The notes under the pieces: generated by a model
Databases searched by the model: none
Seen by the model: the letters and a program-made list of their open reading frames with translations, nothing else
What the model was told of the DNA's origin: nothing
Made by a program: the position numbers and the translations under genes
Assembly: GCA_021786845.1 (NCBI GenBank)
Contig: JAJYMO010000097.1
Location: 1 to 64,000, forward strand
Source: Pseudomonadota bacterium
Lineage (GTDB): Bacteria > Pseudomonadota > Gammaproteobacteria > Burkholderiales > Sulfuriferulaceae
Reading direction: 5' to 3'
DNA: 64,000 nt
Part shown: positions 10,921-23,720 of the stretch, piece by piece
How the letters are laid out: the number at the start of each line of letters is the position of its first letter
How positions within the stretch are numbered: position 1 is the stretch's first letter

Positions 10921-11478
10921 TTAACGACCATAACGCACGGTGAGTGTCGCCTTGCCGATCATGGCCTGATTAATCATAAATCCCGCAATATCAGGCATGG
11001 CATTGGACGGGATGTCCAAATGATCCACCTTCAACGCGTACACTGTAAAATCATACCGGTGCGGCTTATTTCCAACTGGGGGGCATGGACCACCCCATGC
11101 AGCAATGCCATAATCGGTTCCAAGCTGTTGTGCACCTTTTGGCAAAAGTGTGCTGTTGAGTGCACCGGCACCCTGGGGAAGACCGGTGCTTGTGGCGGGC
11201 ACATTCACCACGATCCAATGCCAGAACCCTGCACCGCCGGTGGGCGCATCCGGATCGTGCACCATGAGCGCAAAACTTTTGGTACCGACCGGCGGATGGC
11301 TCCAGTTCAATGCAGGAGAGACATTTTCACCGGTGCAGCCAAAGCTGTTATAAACAAATTTTTTGGCGATCATCTGTCCTGCCGCCATATCCGGACTACT
11401 CAACGTAAATTTGGATGAAGCGGCCTCCGCACCCAGAGATGCGATGGCTAATGCCATACCCAGAAAAACACGTACCAT
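10921..11478 (-). CDS. YbhB/YbcL family (PEBP-like) exported protein
   Basis: Signal peptide; SFALMVHDPDAPTGGAGFWHWIVVNVPA; PPVGNKPHRYDFTVYAL. Confidence 0.92.
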   Translation of the reverse strand: MVRVFLGMALAIASLGAEAASSKFTLSSPDMAAGQMIAKKFVYNSFGCTGENVSPALNWSHPPVGTKSFALMVHDPDAPTGGAGFWHWIVVNVPATSTGLPQGAGALNSTLLPKGAQQLGTDYGIAAWGGPCPPVGNKPHRYDFTVYALKVDHLDIPSNAMPDIAGFMINQAMIGKATLTVRYGR

Positions 11479-11565
11479 GTTAAGCTCCTTGATAACAAAT
11501 TAAATGACAAACTCTATCTAGCAGAATAAATTAACGCTTTTTAAATAGAAGAAAAATCCGTGCTA

Positions 11566-11683
11566 ACAGACATGGCGACATTACCAGCCCAAATCATGAA
11601 ACAGCACAGTCGCCATGTCCGTTTCCCCTCACGCCTTGCTTTCTCTCCGACGAAGTTTCACTGCGCGAGTTTCACACCCACGA
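11566..11683 (+). repeat. Dispersed intergenic repeat, copy A
   Basis: ATCATGAAACAGCACAGTCGCCATG...CACGCCTTG...CGAAGTTTCACTGCGCGAGTTTCAC; shared with copies B, C and D. Confidence 0.8.
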
Positions 11684-11819
11684 CATCCGGCATAAATAGC
11701 GGCTACTAACATGAGTTGTTGGCAGATTAGGTATACCAGTAAGGGAGCACAGATATTGTCAAATTATACCAGCCTGCTAAACTTGTCCAGATTATCTTAA
11801 CCCACTCTCACGCATCAGC

Positions 11820-12548
11820 ATGATCATTTCCCCCACATACAGCACGCCTGAACGATTTTCAACGGATATTGCGACGCAAGCTTATGCGGTGTTAAACCCC
11901 GCTGACGTAAGCCATTATACACAATGCGCGATGAATGAATTGCTGGCGCTCAATCCGTGGTGGGATGATTTACCCCCCGACAATTGGCTCAAGGATGGCG
12001 GACACTACCGGCGGCGACGTCATGCCTGTTTCATTGTCGACGCGGATGAAGTCACACAAACACCCCATCGTGCGCATTGGCAACCCGTTCAATACAATGC
12101 GCTCCATGGCGGATTGTTTCGCATGTTTGAACCCATTGATCCTGCCATGATTGCGATCCCTGCATGGAACAAACTGTTATGCACACTGGGTCGCACCTGC
12201 TCTGAGATCAAAGGCCAACAACCGTGGTATGTGGAGGCTCATGTATTTCGGATTGACACCACTGACGGCATAGGTCGCCCAACGCCGGAAGGCGCTCACC
12301 GGGATGGCGTTGATTTTGTGTCCATCTTTTTGATTGATCGCCAAAATATTACCGGTGGCGAAAGTCGGATTTTCGATGCTGATGGCAGCAGTGGCAAGCG
12401 CTTTACCCTGCAAGAAAAATGGACGCTGCTGATGCTGGACGATGAGCGGGTCATCCACGAATCTACGCCGATACAACCTTTATCGGAAGGCGGGCATCGC
12501 GACACGCTGGTATTGACCTGGCGACGCGATGGCTTTCAGGCGCCCTGA
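11820..12548 (+). CDS. 2OG-Fe dioxygenase family protein (PF10014-like)
   Basis: PEGAHRDGVDFVSIFLIDRQNITGGESRIFD...LMLDDERVIHESTPI...GHRDTLVLTWRR. Confidence 0.8.
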   Translation: MIISPTYSTPERFSTDIATQAYAVLNPADVSHYTQCAMNELLALNPWWDDLPPDNWLKDGGHYRRRRHACFIVDADEVTQTPHRAHWQPVQYNALHGGLFRMFEPIDPAMIAIPAWNKLLCTLGRTCSEIKGQQPWYVEAHVFRIDTTDGIGRPTPEGAHRDGVDFVSIFLIDRQNITGGESRIFDADGSSGKRFTLQEKWTLLMLDDERVIHESTPIQPLSEGGHRDTLVLTWRRDGFQAP

Positions 12549-12564
12549 ATTCCTGGAGTACCTG

Positions 12565-13110
12565 TCAGACAATGAGCACCCCGTACCCCCACAACGCGAT
12601 GCCCACGGTGGCACATATCGCTGCAACACCCATTAGCCATGCGCGTTGGGTCAGTGCAGTCACCGATGCCAAGGCCACGGCAATCTGAAACAGAATCATT
12701 GCAAAAGCCAATAACTCATGGGGGGCATCCAAACGCGCAGCTTCGTTATTCGCATGGGTAGACGCGGCCTCAAATTTCTCCGCATCCACTTTAATGGCTG
12801 TTTTTTGCATCTTATATTTAGCGATGCTGGGATCAAAACCGGCTCGCTTATCTGCTGGCGACAGGATTTTCGCCATTTCTGTTAAATGCAGCTTGGTGCT
12901 GACTGCCTGATAATAATTCCATTGATCTGTTGCATGGGCTTTCATCAACACCGCTTCATTTTTTTGTAACAACACTTCATTCATTAAATGGCTGCCCTGA
13001 TAACTCAATACCGCGCCCAAAGCAGCCAGAATTGCAGTAAATAGAGCAACCCATTGACTCAAACGGTCACTGCCATGATGTTCGTGTACATGAATGCCGG
13101 AATCACTCAT
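12565..13110 (-). CDS. DUF4337-like membrane protein
   Basis: WVALFTAILAALGAVLSYQGSHLMNEVLLQKNEAVLMKAHATDQWNYYQA pattern. Confidence 0.75.
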   Translation of the reverse strand: MSDSGIHVHEHHGSDRLSQWVALFTAILAALGAVLSYQGSHLMNEVLLQKNEAVLMKAHATDQWNYYQAVSTKLHLTEMAKILSPADKRAGFDPSIAKYKMQKTAIKVDAEKFEAASTHANNEAARLDAPHELLAFAMILFQIAVALASVTALTQRAWLMGVAAICATVGIALWGYGVLIV

Positions 13111-13223
13111 CCAATTTCCCCCTTAAAAAACATCGCTACAACATACTTCAGTCAGTTTCGACATTTTAACGTACACCAATTATTTCCGAAAACAGATCAG
13201 TATAACTGAGATTGGTTAAAATC

Positions 13224-14171
13224 CTACCCAGCATCATTCACCAAAGAACACACGCACTGGTTGTCGCCCAATTCGGTTTGTATGGTGACGTGGTGGATAT
13301 GAAAATGGTGTGCCAATTCCTCACTCACTTCGTGTAAAAAAGCATCCCCTGGATGTCCTGCAGGGGTGACCAAATGGGCAGTTAATGCATTTTCAGTGGT
13401 ACTCATTCCCCATACATGGAAATCGTGTACGGCACTTACAGGGGGCAGATTAGATAAATAAGTTTTGACTGCTTCGGCATCCACTTGATCAGGCACCGCT
13501 TGCAATGCCAGGCGAAATGACTGTTTGAACAAACCCCAGGTACCGACAAGTATCAATATGGCAATCACCAGACTGATCGCAGGATCCAGCCACAACCACC
13601 CTGTTTTGACCACCAGAACGCCACCGGCAGCAACGCCCAGGGAGATTGCCGCATCCCCCAGCATGTGCAAATATGCGCCACGCTGGTTAATGTCATCCTT
13701 TCGTCCCCTCATCAACATGAGGGCAGTGGCGACATTGATGACCACACCAAACAAAGCTACCCAAGTGATCATCATGCCATTGACGGCTTGGGGACTGTTT
13801 AAACGCAGGATCGCTTCCCACGTTACGCCACCTACCGCGATCAGCAACAACATCGCATTGGCCAGTGCAGCAAGGATAGTGGAACTGCGCAGGCCGTAGG
13901 TAAAGCGCGTTGTCGGTAAGCGTTTGGCCATTATCATCGCTGCCCACGATGCAAACAGACCAATGACATCACTGAAATTGTGTCCAGCATCTGCCAGCAA
14001 AGACAAAGAGTCGGCGTGTAACCCAAAGCCCACTTCAACGACCACAAATGTGGTGTTGAGGACAATCGCGGTAGCAAAAATCTTGTGGCCGATGCTGTCT
14101 GGTGAAATAGTGTGCGCATGGTGGTGCTCATGGCGATGCGGGTGGTCATGATGCGAATGTAAATCGTTCAC
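13224..14171 (-). CDS. Cation diffusion facilitator (CzcD-like)
   Basis: His-rich N-terminus; ADSLSLLADAGHNFSDVIGLFASW; HMLGDAAISLGV. Confidence 0.93.
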   Translation of the reverse strand: MNDLHSHHDHPHRHEHHHAHTISPDSIGHKIFATAIVLNTTFVVVEVGFGLHADSLSLLADAGHNFSDVIGLFASWAAMIMAKRLPTTRFTYGLRSSTILAALANAMLLLIAVGGVTWEAILRLNSPQAVNGMMITWVALFGVVINVATALMLMRGRKDDINQRGAYLHMLGDAAISLGVAAGGVLVVKTGWLWLDPAISLVIAILILVGTWGLFKQSFRLALQAVPDQVDAEAVKTYLSNLPPVSAVHDFHVWGMSTTENALTAHLVTPAGHPGDAFLHEVSEELAHHFHIHHVTIQTELGDNQCVCSLVNDAG

Positions 14172-14297
14172 GGTGCCTCGAAATTTAAATGATCATCGCT
14201 AATTATATCAGACCGCCAAGCTGCGTACGCCAGAACTGTGAGGACTGTGTCACAGGAATCTGTCCGGGTCAGGTTGGTGCGCCATATTTGGTTGCGC

Positions 14298-16570
<2,273 letters not shown>

Positions 16571-16637
16571 TCATCGCGTAAAATTTCATCTTGGTGTCAA
16601 AAACAGTTCCGCCTGATTATACCGTCATGACCCGCTT

Positions 16638-17867
16638 ATGGCTATTTTACAATGCTTCCAGTACACTGATATGATGCGTAAATACTTCAATCAATTTATC
16701 AAATTTTGTTTTGTGGTGGCTCACCGTTTCATGGCGGATGGCTCCAGCCAAACCGCAGCCAGCCTGACTTATACCTCTTTGTTGGCGCTGGTCCCCCTGC
16801 TCACACTGGGCCTGGCGGTGGTGTCCGCCTTTCCCGCCTTTGCTCAGGCCTCACTGAGCTTCAAGTCTTTCTTGTTGCAAAACATGATGCCGGATACGGC
16901 CAGTAAAGTGATGAATGTTTACATGCTGCAATTCTCACAAAATGCAGGCAAGCTCACACTGATTGGTACCAGCGCATTGATTGTCACGGCGCTTCTGTTG
17001 GTGCAAAACATCGAGGACGCTCTGAATGGAATTTGGCACGTATGCCACAAGCGCCCATGGACGCAACGTTTTTTGATTTATTGGGTCCTGCTGACATTAG
17101 GCCCCATGCTCATCGCAGTAAGTCTCTATACGACCACTTATCTTGTGCGCTTCGCAATGGGGCTCAGTGGCAATATCGGGACATTCCATTTGTTGATGCT
17201 CAGTCTGGCCCCCCTCATTCTGACGGTTACTGCATTATCAGTATTGTATTTCACCGTCCCGAACCGTTATGTGCCTGCTGGACATGCCTGGCTAGGCGGC
17301 TTGTTGGGCGGGTTGTGCCTTGAAGGCATGAAATTGATATTTTCACACTACATTGGTTTTTTTTCTTCTTACACCGTGGTCTATGGTGCTTTTTCCGCAC
17401 TGCCTTTATTTTTAATATGGATCTATCTGTCCTGGATGGCGGTGCTATTGGGTGCCACCCTCACCGCTACGCTGCCTTATTACCACCAACCTCGCCTGGC
17501 CAATATTCGCACCCCTGGCAGTGCGTTTTACACCGCTTTATCTGTTCTCGAACGTTTAACGAAGGCTCAACGCATGGGTGAAGTACCGACTGTACGGCAA
17601 CTGGCGGCCTCTTCTTCAAGCAATTGGGATGAACTGGAATACGTTTTGGCTGCATTAAATGAAAAGCACTGGATACTGCGTAGTGGCAAAGGCTGGGCGC
17701 TGGCAATGCAACCCGATCATATTCGGTTACGCGAAATATTTGAGCACCTGGTGTTCCACCCGAATGAAACCCAATACGCATTGGCCGAACTGATCGATAC
17801 ACCGCAACAAACGCTCTCGGCGTGGCTTGCTAGAAATAATGCCGAAAACGCCAGTTTGGCGGGTTGA
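16638..17867 (+). CDS. YihY/UPF0761 family membrane protein
   Basis: QTAASLTYTSLLALVPLLTLGLAVVSAFP; YVPAGHAWLGGLLGG; AFSALPLFLIWIYLSW. Confidence 0.9.
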   Translation: MAILQCFQYTDMMRKYFNQFIKFCFVVAHRFMADGSSQTAASLTYTSLLALVPLLTLGLAVVSAFPAFAQASLSFKSFLLQNMMPDTASKVMNVYMLQFSQNAGKLTLIGTSALIVTALLLVQNIEDALNGIWHVCHKRPWTQRFLIYWVLLTLGPMLIAVSLYTTTYLVRFAMGLSGNIGTFHLLMLSLAPLILTVTALSVLYFTVPNRYVPAGHAWLGGLLGGLCLEGMKLIFSHYIGFFSSYTVVYGAFSALPLFLIWIYLSWMAVLLGATLTATLPYYHQPRLANIRTPGSAFYTALSVLERLTKAQRMGEVPTVRQLAASSSSNWDELEYVLAALNEKHWILRSGKGWALAMQPDHIRLREIFEHLVFHPNETQYALAELIDTPQQTLSAWLARNNAENASLAG

Positions 17868-18097
17868 AATGATGCGCGTTTGTTCTGACGTAGAACACCT
17901 CTCACAAAAACTGCCCGACACTTCATAACACAGTGCGCAAGCGAATGGGCACAAGCGCCGAAGCGCCATCACACAACGTGCAATATTGGCTGACTTCAAC
18001 ACGGTTATGGGCATACCTTCATGTTAAACTTCAATCCGACGACCTTGTTTTTATTTTGATTCTAAAAAATCCTGGTCGAATCAGGAGACAGACAATC

Positions 18098-19315
18098 ATG
18101 CGTAAAAAAATAGCTATCACTGAGCTAAAGACAGGTATGTATATTGATGAGCTATGTGGCAGCTGGATGGACCATCCTTTCTGGAAAACAGCGTTTAAAT
18201 TGAAAGATCCAAATGATCTGGTTTCATTGCAACACAGTGCGATAAAAGACGTTTGGATTGACACGGCGAAAGGACTGGATGTTGCTCCTCAAGTCCCTCA
18301 TCGGGTAAAAGAAGGCACGAACAGTTATGCAGATCAATCTTTAAAGCATGCAGCAACAGACGTGTCTAAAATACATGTTTCTGTACCGCTGGAACTGGAA
18401 TTGGCGTGCGCTGAACAAATTCGTAATGAAGGTCGCCATGCCATCATGTCTATGTTCGCAGAGGTCCGCATGGGCAAGGCTTTGCCTATGGATGAAATGG
18501 TCATCCTGGTTGATAAAATTAACGATTCAGTGATGCGGAATCACAGCGCATTATTGAGTTTGGTCAAATTAAAAAACAAAGACGATTATACCTATTTACA
18601 TTCGGTTGCCGTATGCGCATTGATGATTGCATTAGGGAAACAGATGGGGATAGAAGAAAAGCAGCTCAAATTATTGGGTTTGGCGGGTTTGTTGCATGAT
18701 GTGGGGAAAATCGCCATGCCCGAAGCCATATTGAATAAACCCGGACGATTGACTGATGATGAGTTTGCGTTGATTAAAACTCACCCTGTACGAGGATGGG
18801 AAATTTTGAAAGAAAGCCCGTCGATGAATGCGTTAGTGCAGGATGTATGCCTGCACCACCATGAACGGGTTGATGGCGCAGGCTATCCGGATCAATTGTC
18901 AGGACCGGCTTTAACTTTAGCCGCTCGCATGGGGGCCATCTGCGATGTGTATGACGCCATTACTTCAGATCGTTGCTATAAAGCAGGTTGGCCACCTGCT
19001 GAAGCCATTCGTAAAATGGTCGAATGGCAAAATGGGCATTTTGACGCCACGATTTTTCAGGCATTTGTTCGTACAATAGGCATATATCCAGTGGGAACGC
19101 TGCTAAAATTAAAATCGGGCCGACTGGCCGTGGTCACCGACCAATCAGAAAAAAACCTTTTAAAACCCATTGTTAAAGTATTTTTCTCAATACGTTCCAA
19201 TACACTCATCAAAATGGAGTTAGTGGATTTGTCTCATACGCAAGACACCATAGAGAACATAGCGCATGCAGATAAGTGGGGGTTGGACGTGAAGAAAATA
19301 ACAGGGATTGTTTAA
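18098..19315 (+). CDS. HD-GYP domain protein (c-di-GMP phosphodiesterase) with DUF3391-like N-terminus
   Basis: LLHDVGKIAMPEAILNKPGRL; HHHERVDGAGYPDQLSG; start at MRKKIAITELKTGMYIDEL. Confidence 0.9.
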   Translation: MRKKIAITELKTGMYIDELCGSWMDHPFWKTAFKLKDPNDLVSLQHSAIKDVWIDTAKGLDVAPQVPHRVKEGTNSYADQSLKHAATDVSKIHVSVPLELELACAEQIRNEGRHAIMSMFAEVRMGKALPMDEMVILVDKINDSVMRNHSALLSLVKLKNKDDYTYLHSVAVCALMIALGKQMGIEEKQLKLLGLAGLLHDVGKIAMPEAILNKPGRLTDDEFALIKTHPVRGWEILKESPSMNALVQDVCLHHHERVDGAGYPDQLSGPALTLAARMGAICDVYDAITSDRCYKAGWPPAEAIRKMVEWQNGHFDATIFQAFVRTIGIYPVGTLLKLKSGRLAVVTDQSEKNLLKPIVKVFFSIRSNTLIKMELVDLSHTQDTIENIAHADKWGLDVKKITGIV

Positions 19316-19442
19316 TCCTTGCATCAACACGACCATTTGATTTTAACCCGAATAATTTCATTGAGACGCGAGATGATGGCGGTCAATTGGCAGTCGACAT
19401 TCACGCAGGCTCAAAGAACCGCCTGTTGGATTATCAATCAAA

Positions 19443-19922
19443 TCATTTTTTCTTGCTGTGTGAGGTAGTATGGCTGTTGATATAATCTTCCACCACTGCA
19501 CGGGTCAAACCACCCACTTGGGTGGCGACAATCTTTCCTTCCGGATTGTACAAAAAAGAGGTCGGTAAACCTTCAACCCGACCAATTTGATTGGCCACGG
19601 TTTCGTTACCCAAAACAAGGGGGTAATTGATGTGCATGTCATGAGCAAAACTGATCACCTGTTTCGGGTCATCATAGTCCATGGCAATACCGATCACAGC
19701 AAGGCGAGCAATATTGGCGTTGTGCAATGCGATAAGGTCCGGGATTTCAGCCCGGCAAGGTGGGCACCATGTCGCCCAGAAGTTGACCAGCACCCATTTC
19801 CCTTTATAAGCAGCCAGACTTTGTCCATGACCCTGTGTGTCAGTAAAATTGAATGCCCACGCTGAACTGAGGGTGCCCATCAATAATATGGCGATTAAGC
19901 CAAAAACCACTCGTTTTAACAT
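19443..19922 (-). CDS. TlpA-like thioredoxin-fold protein
   Basis: Signal peptide; VLVNFWATWCPPCRAEIPDL. Confidence 0.92.
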   Translation of the reverse strand: MLKRVVFGLIAILLMGTLSSAWAFNFTDTQGHGQSLAAYKGKWVLVNFWATWCPPCRAEIPDLIALHNANIARLAVIGIAMDYDDPKQVISFAHDMHINYPLVLGNETVANQIGRVEGLPTSFLYNPEGKIVATQVGGLTRAVVEDYINSHTTSHSKKK

Positions 19923-19966
19923 AAATTAACTCCTATAATGCATATTTTGTTGGGAATGTGCAGTAA

Positions 19967-21364
19967 ATGACTGATTACCGTATTGAACATGACTCACTGG
20001 GTGAGTATAAAGTTCCTGATAGCGCATGGTATGGCATACAAACAGCCCGTGCTTTAGATAACTTTGCTATTTCTGGCCGCTTGCCCGATGTGGATTTTGT
20101 ACGCGCCCATGTACAAATCAAGCTGGCTGCCGCTCGGGTGAATTGTCAACCCGACTGGCTGGACGCTCAGCGTAGCGGTGCCATTGTAACGGCTTGTCAG
20201 CGAATTTTAAAGGGCGAAATGCTTGATCAGTTTGTGGTGGACCGTTTCCAGGCAGGTGCGGGCACCAGCCATAACATGAACACCAATGAGGTAATTGCGA
20301 ATTTGGCCAATGTGACCCTGGGTGGGCAAAAAGGCGATTATTCACCGGTACATCCCAACGACCATGTCAATATGGGGCAATCTACCAATGACACCATCCC
20401 CACAGCGATACGTCTGGCTGTCCTGTCGAAGCTGCCGCGTCTGCTGGATGCGATTGCATATATGGCAAATTTGTTTGATGTCCTGGCGGAACGCGAACAC
20501 AACACGGTAAAAAGTGCTCGTACTCATTTACAGGATGCCGTACCCACCACGATAGGGCGTGAATTTGCCGCTTACGCCTGGACCTTACGCCGCGCATCAC
20601 AGCAACTGGCTGCCTCCCGGTCCTTGTTGTGCGCCACAGGCTTGGGCGGTTCAGCCGCGGGTACAGGCTTGAATACTTCACCGGATTACGCCGAACGGAT
20701 GGCTGTAGAACTCAGCGCCTTAACCGGTGAAGCCATCGTGGTAGGTAATCTCGCTGCACAAATGCAATCGATGTATGATTTACAAGCAGTGTCTGCAGCA
20801 ATACGTGGTGTGGCATTGGAATTAACGCGTATCGCCAATGATTTACGCCTGCTTGCCTCGGGTCCTCGTACGGGTTTGGGTGAAATCAGTTTGCCTGCGG
20901 TGCAACCCGGTTCATCCATCATGCCGGGCAAAATAAATCCGGTGATGTTTGAAATGTTGAATCAGGTGTGTTTTCAGGTGCTGGGACAGGATGCCGCTGT
21001 GGCATTGATGACGCAGGCAGGGCAACTGGAATTAAATGTGATGATGCCCGCTCTGGGTTCGGCTTTGTTTGATGCGATGGATTGGCTCACGCGCGCGATA
21101 CATGCTGCGGCCGAGAAAAACCTGGAAGGTTTGCTTGTGAACAGGGCGCGTTGCGCAAGCTTTGTGCATGACAGTGTGGGGCTGGCAACATTATTGAACA
21201 CACAAATTGGTTATGTCCGAGCGGCAGAAATTGCTAAAACCTCTGAACGCAGTGGCAGACCCGTACGTGCAATTGTGGCAGAGCAGGGTCTGATGAGCGA
21301 AGCAGATTTTAATCAATTGGTCCTCGATGCCGCGCATGGAGTGGGGCGTGGTGGTGGAAGTTAA
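19967..21364 (+). CDS. Aspartate ammonia-lyase / class II fumarase family
   Basis: ERxxxSLGEYKVPDSAWYGIQTARA-like N-terminus; GSSIMPGKINPVMFEMLNQV signature. Confidence 0.88.
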   Translation: MTDYRIEHDSLGEYKVPDSAWYGIQTARALDNFAISGRLPDVDFVRAHVQIKLAAARVNCQPDWLDAQRSGAIVTACQRILKGEMLDQFVVDRFQAGAGTSHNMNTNEVIANLANVTLGGQKGDYSPVHPNDHVNMGQSTNDTIPTAIRLAVLSKLPRLLDAIAYMANLFDVLAEREHNTVKSARTHLQDAVPTTIGREFAAYAWTLRRASQQLAASRSLLCATGLGGSAAGTGLNTSPDYAERMAVELSALTGEAIVVGNLAAQMQSMYDLQAVSAAIRGVALELTRIANDLRLLASGPRTGLGEISLPAVQPGSSIMPGKINPVMFEMLNQVCFQVLGQDAAVALMTQAGQLELNVMMPALGSALFDAMDWLTRAIHAAAEKNLEGLLVNRARCASFVHDSVGLATLLNTQIGYVRAAEIAKTSERSGRPVRAIVAEQGLMSEADFNQLVLDAAHGVGRGGGS

Positions 21365-21713
21365 GAAGTTAATCAGGTCAGTGACCCACTTAAACCCAAC
21401 GAATTATTGTCTTGACTCAAGCAAATACTCTAACGCACACCTGAAACGAAGGTTATTGCTATTAACGCTGCAGTTTATGTGTTAGGCTTTTTTACAGTTA
21501 CCTTGGAAAACCGCCCTGAATTCCATCGCTTCAGGTTTTGTTGGGTAACTTGAATGGTTTGATTAAGACAAACCTGTGCGAAATTGAGGGGACAAGATTC
21601 CCAGTCAGCCAACTGTGGACCCCAAAACGGCATAAAAGTGACTGTCATGAGCGGTCATTTTCGAGGACACTTTTTGTGTCTTACCCTATGTTTATCCGTA
21701 TGTTGACACTGAG

Positions 21714-22265
21714 ATGACAGCGGGGCCAATAATGGAATTATTGCAAGAACAACTGCCGATATACCAGGCACTGTTAACGGCTACCAAAAGCCTGGCGCAG
21801 GGCAATCTACCCGATGAAATACTGAGGGTGGCCTGTGATGCGCTGGTGGCATCATCTGAGCATGTTTGTCTGGCATGGATGTATCTGGGTAATCCGGATT
21901 CTGAAACGATTCGACCCTCTTATGCAGTAGGCCGTGCTCTCGAGTATACCCGGAAGCTGGTGATCGACCTTTCCCCCGAAGCGATGAAAGGCCCCGGCAG
22001 GCGTTCTCTGATAACGAATGAACCGGTTTTGGTACGGACAGAGACTGATTCCACGTTTGCTGTTTGGCGTGAAAATGCGGTTCGACATGGCCTGCAAGAA
22101 GGGTTGACGCTGCCGATTGGTGATCCGAAGCATTCTGTCAGGGGACTGATTGTGGTCTTTGTTGATACACCAAATTATTTTGAACAAATCGGGATGGAAC
22201 CCTTTATTGCTTTTGCTCAACTGGCGACTGCGGCCCTGGATCAACCGTCTGAAAGTTTCGCTTGA
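21714..22265 (+). pseudogene. GAF-domain 5' half of a probably frameshifted GAF-GGDEF-EAL protein
   Basis: Reads ...PFIAFAQLATAALDQ then goes out of frame; dropping one C at 22245/22246 fuses it to the downstream GGDEF-EAL frame. Confidence 0.65.
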
Positions 22266-22269
22266 GATA

Positions 22270-23562
22270 ATGGCTTCGACCGACCCTTTGACCCAGCTTC
22301 TTAATCGGAGGGCGTTTCAGGAGGTGATGGACCGTGTGTATGCGTATGCGAAAAGGACGGGGAAACCCTTTAGCCTGATTCTGCTTGATCTGGACCGATT
22401 CAAGATGCTCAATGACAATTATGGCCATGATATCGGCGATAAGATGCTGTTTGGGATCAGTGTTGTGAGCAAGCAGATATTGCGCACAAGTGATTGGTTG
22501 TGCAGATGGGGGGGCGAGGAGTTTTTGGCAGTTCTGCCCGATACCGATGAAATGGGTGCGCTCAAAATTTCCGAACGGATAAGGAAAGCAATCGAAAACT
22601 TCTCAATTCAGCTCAATACACAAAAAATAAAAACATCTGTCAGTATCGGGATCGCCAGTTACCCCCGTGACGGGGATACGCCAGATTTCCTGATCAGGGC
22701 AGCAGATGCTGCGCTTTATGAGGCTAAAAAAGCAGGGCGAAATTGTGTGGTGATCGCCAGGAATAAACGAAAAATTTATTCCATCGCGGCCAAACTCAAT
22801 ATCGCCATTGAAACCCACAAACTGTTGCCAGCTTATCAGGTCATCGTAGACCTGAAAACCAGAAAGCCTGTTGCTGAAAAATCGTTAGCCAGATTAATTG
22901 ATGAATCCGGAAATGTGATCGCGGCGTCTGACTTCATGTTAGCAGCGATGGAATTGCAGCTCACGCACTTGATTGATTACCATATTATTAAACAATCCAT
23001 TGTTCATTGTGCAGTCAATAAGGTCGACGGAATTAACGAATTAGCGTATTTTGTCAATATTTCAGCGGATCTTCTGCTTCATCAGGATTTGATTCAGGAA
23101 TTATTTTCCGAAGCGCAAACTGCGTGTACCTCATGTGAGGCAGATACGGGTTTCTTCACGCCTTTGGTACTGGAAATTACAGAAAGACAATTGTTTGGCG
23201 ATGCCCATGCAGTCAAAGCCAAACTCGCCCCTTTTATTGATTTGGGAATGCGATTGGCCATTGATGATTTCGGTAGTGGTTATTCTTCCTTCCAATACCT
23301 GGCTGATTTACCCATTTCGTTTCTGAAAATTGAAGGAAATCTCATCAATCGGGTAAAAGACAAACGCATTAGAAAGATAGTGAAACGAATCAGCGATATC
23401 GCTAAAGACCTTGAGTTGACTTCAATTGCCGGGTTTGTTGAAGATGCGGACACCGCTGACATTCTCTGTGAGCTGGGAATCGACTGGGCTCAAGGCTATT
23501 TCTTTGGGCATCCTGTTCTGGTACAAAATAATGGCATTGCTGTCACAACATCCACATTTTAG
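22270..23562 (+). CDS. GGDEF-EAL protein (3' half of the frameshifted gene); GGDEF site intact, EAL motif degenerate
   Basis: MASTDPLTQLLNRRAF; RTSD I-site + WLCRW + GGEEF; VAEKSLARL in place of EAL; LEITE; IDDFGSGYSS. Confidence 0.85.
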   Translation: MASTDPLTQLLNRRAFQEVMDRVYAYAKRTGKPFSLILLDLDRFKMLNDNYGHDIGDKMLFGISVVSKQILRTSDWLCRWGGEEFLAVLPDTDEMGALKISERIRKAIENFSIQLNTQKIKTSVSIGIASYPRDGDTPDFLIRAADAALYEAKKAGRNCVVIARNKRKIYSIAAKLNIAIETHKLLPAYQVIVDLKTRKPVAEKSLARLIDESGNVIAASDFMLAAMELQLTHLIDYHIIKQSIVHCAVNKVDGINELAYFVNISADLLLHQDLIQELFSEAQTACTSCEADTGFFTPLVLEITERQLFGDAHAVKAKLAPFIDLGMRLAIDDFGSGYSSFQYLADLPISFLKIEGNLINRVKDKRIRKIVKRISDIAKDLELTSIAGFVEDADTADILCELGIDWAQGYFFGHPVLVQNNGIAVTTSTF

Positions 23563-23720
23563 GATGATTTGAAAGGCCGATACCAGATGTTTTCCGGTTG
23601 CGCAGCCATTTACCAGCTTTGTTTGATACCCATCTCTTTTAATTCAAAAATGACTTGCGAATTGCCCCGCCATCATCTTGCATCCTGATGAATTATTCGG
23701 GTTAAAATTTGGTGCACATT

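Noticed and set aside
13924-14171. His-rich N-terminus of the CDF transporter as a novel metal-binding fusion
   Set aside because: His-rich HxH N-termini are common in CzcD-like proteins.
21365-21713. Possible IS remnant in the 350-bp gap before the GAF gene (GTGGACCCCAAAACGG... GAGGACACTTTTTGTGTC)
   Set aside because: Suggestive of IS-end sequence only by resemblance; no inverted-repeat pair or transposase fragment could be shown.
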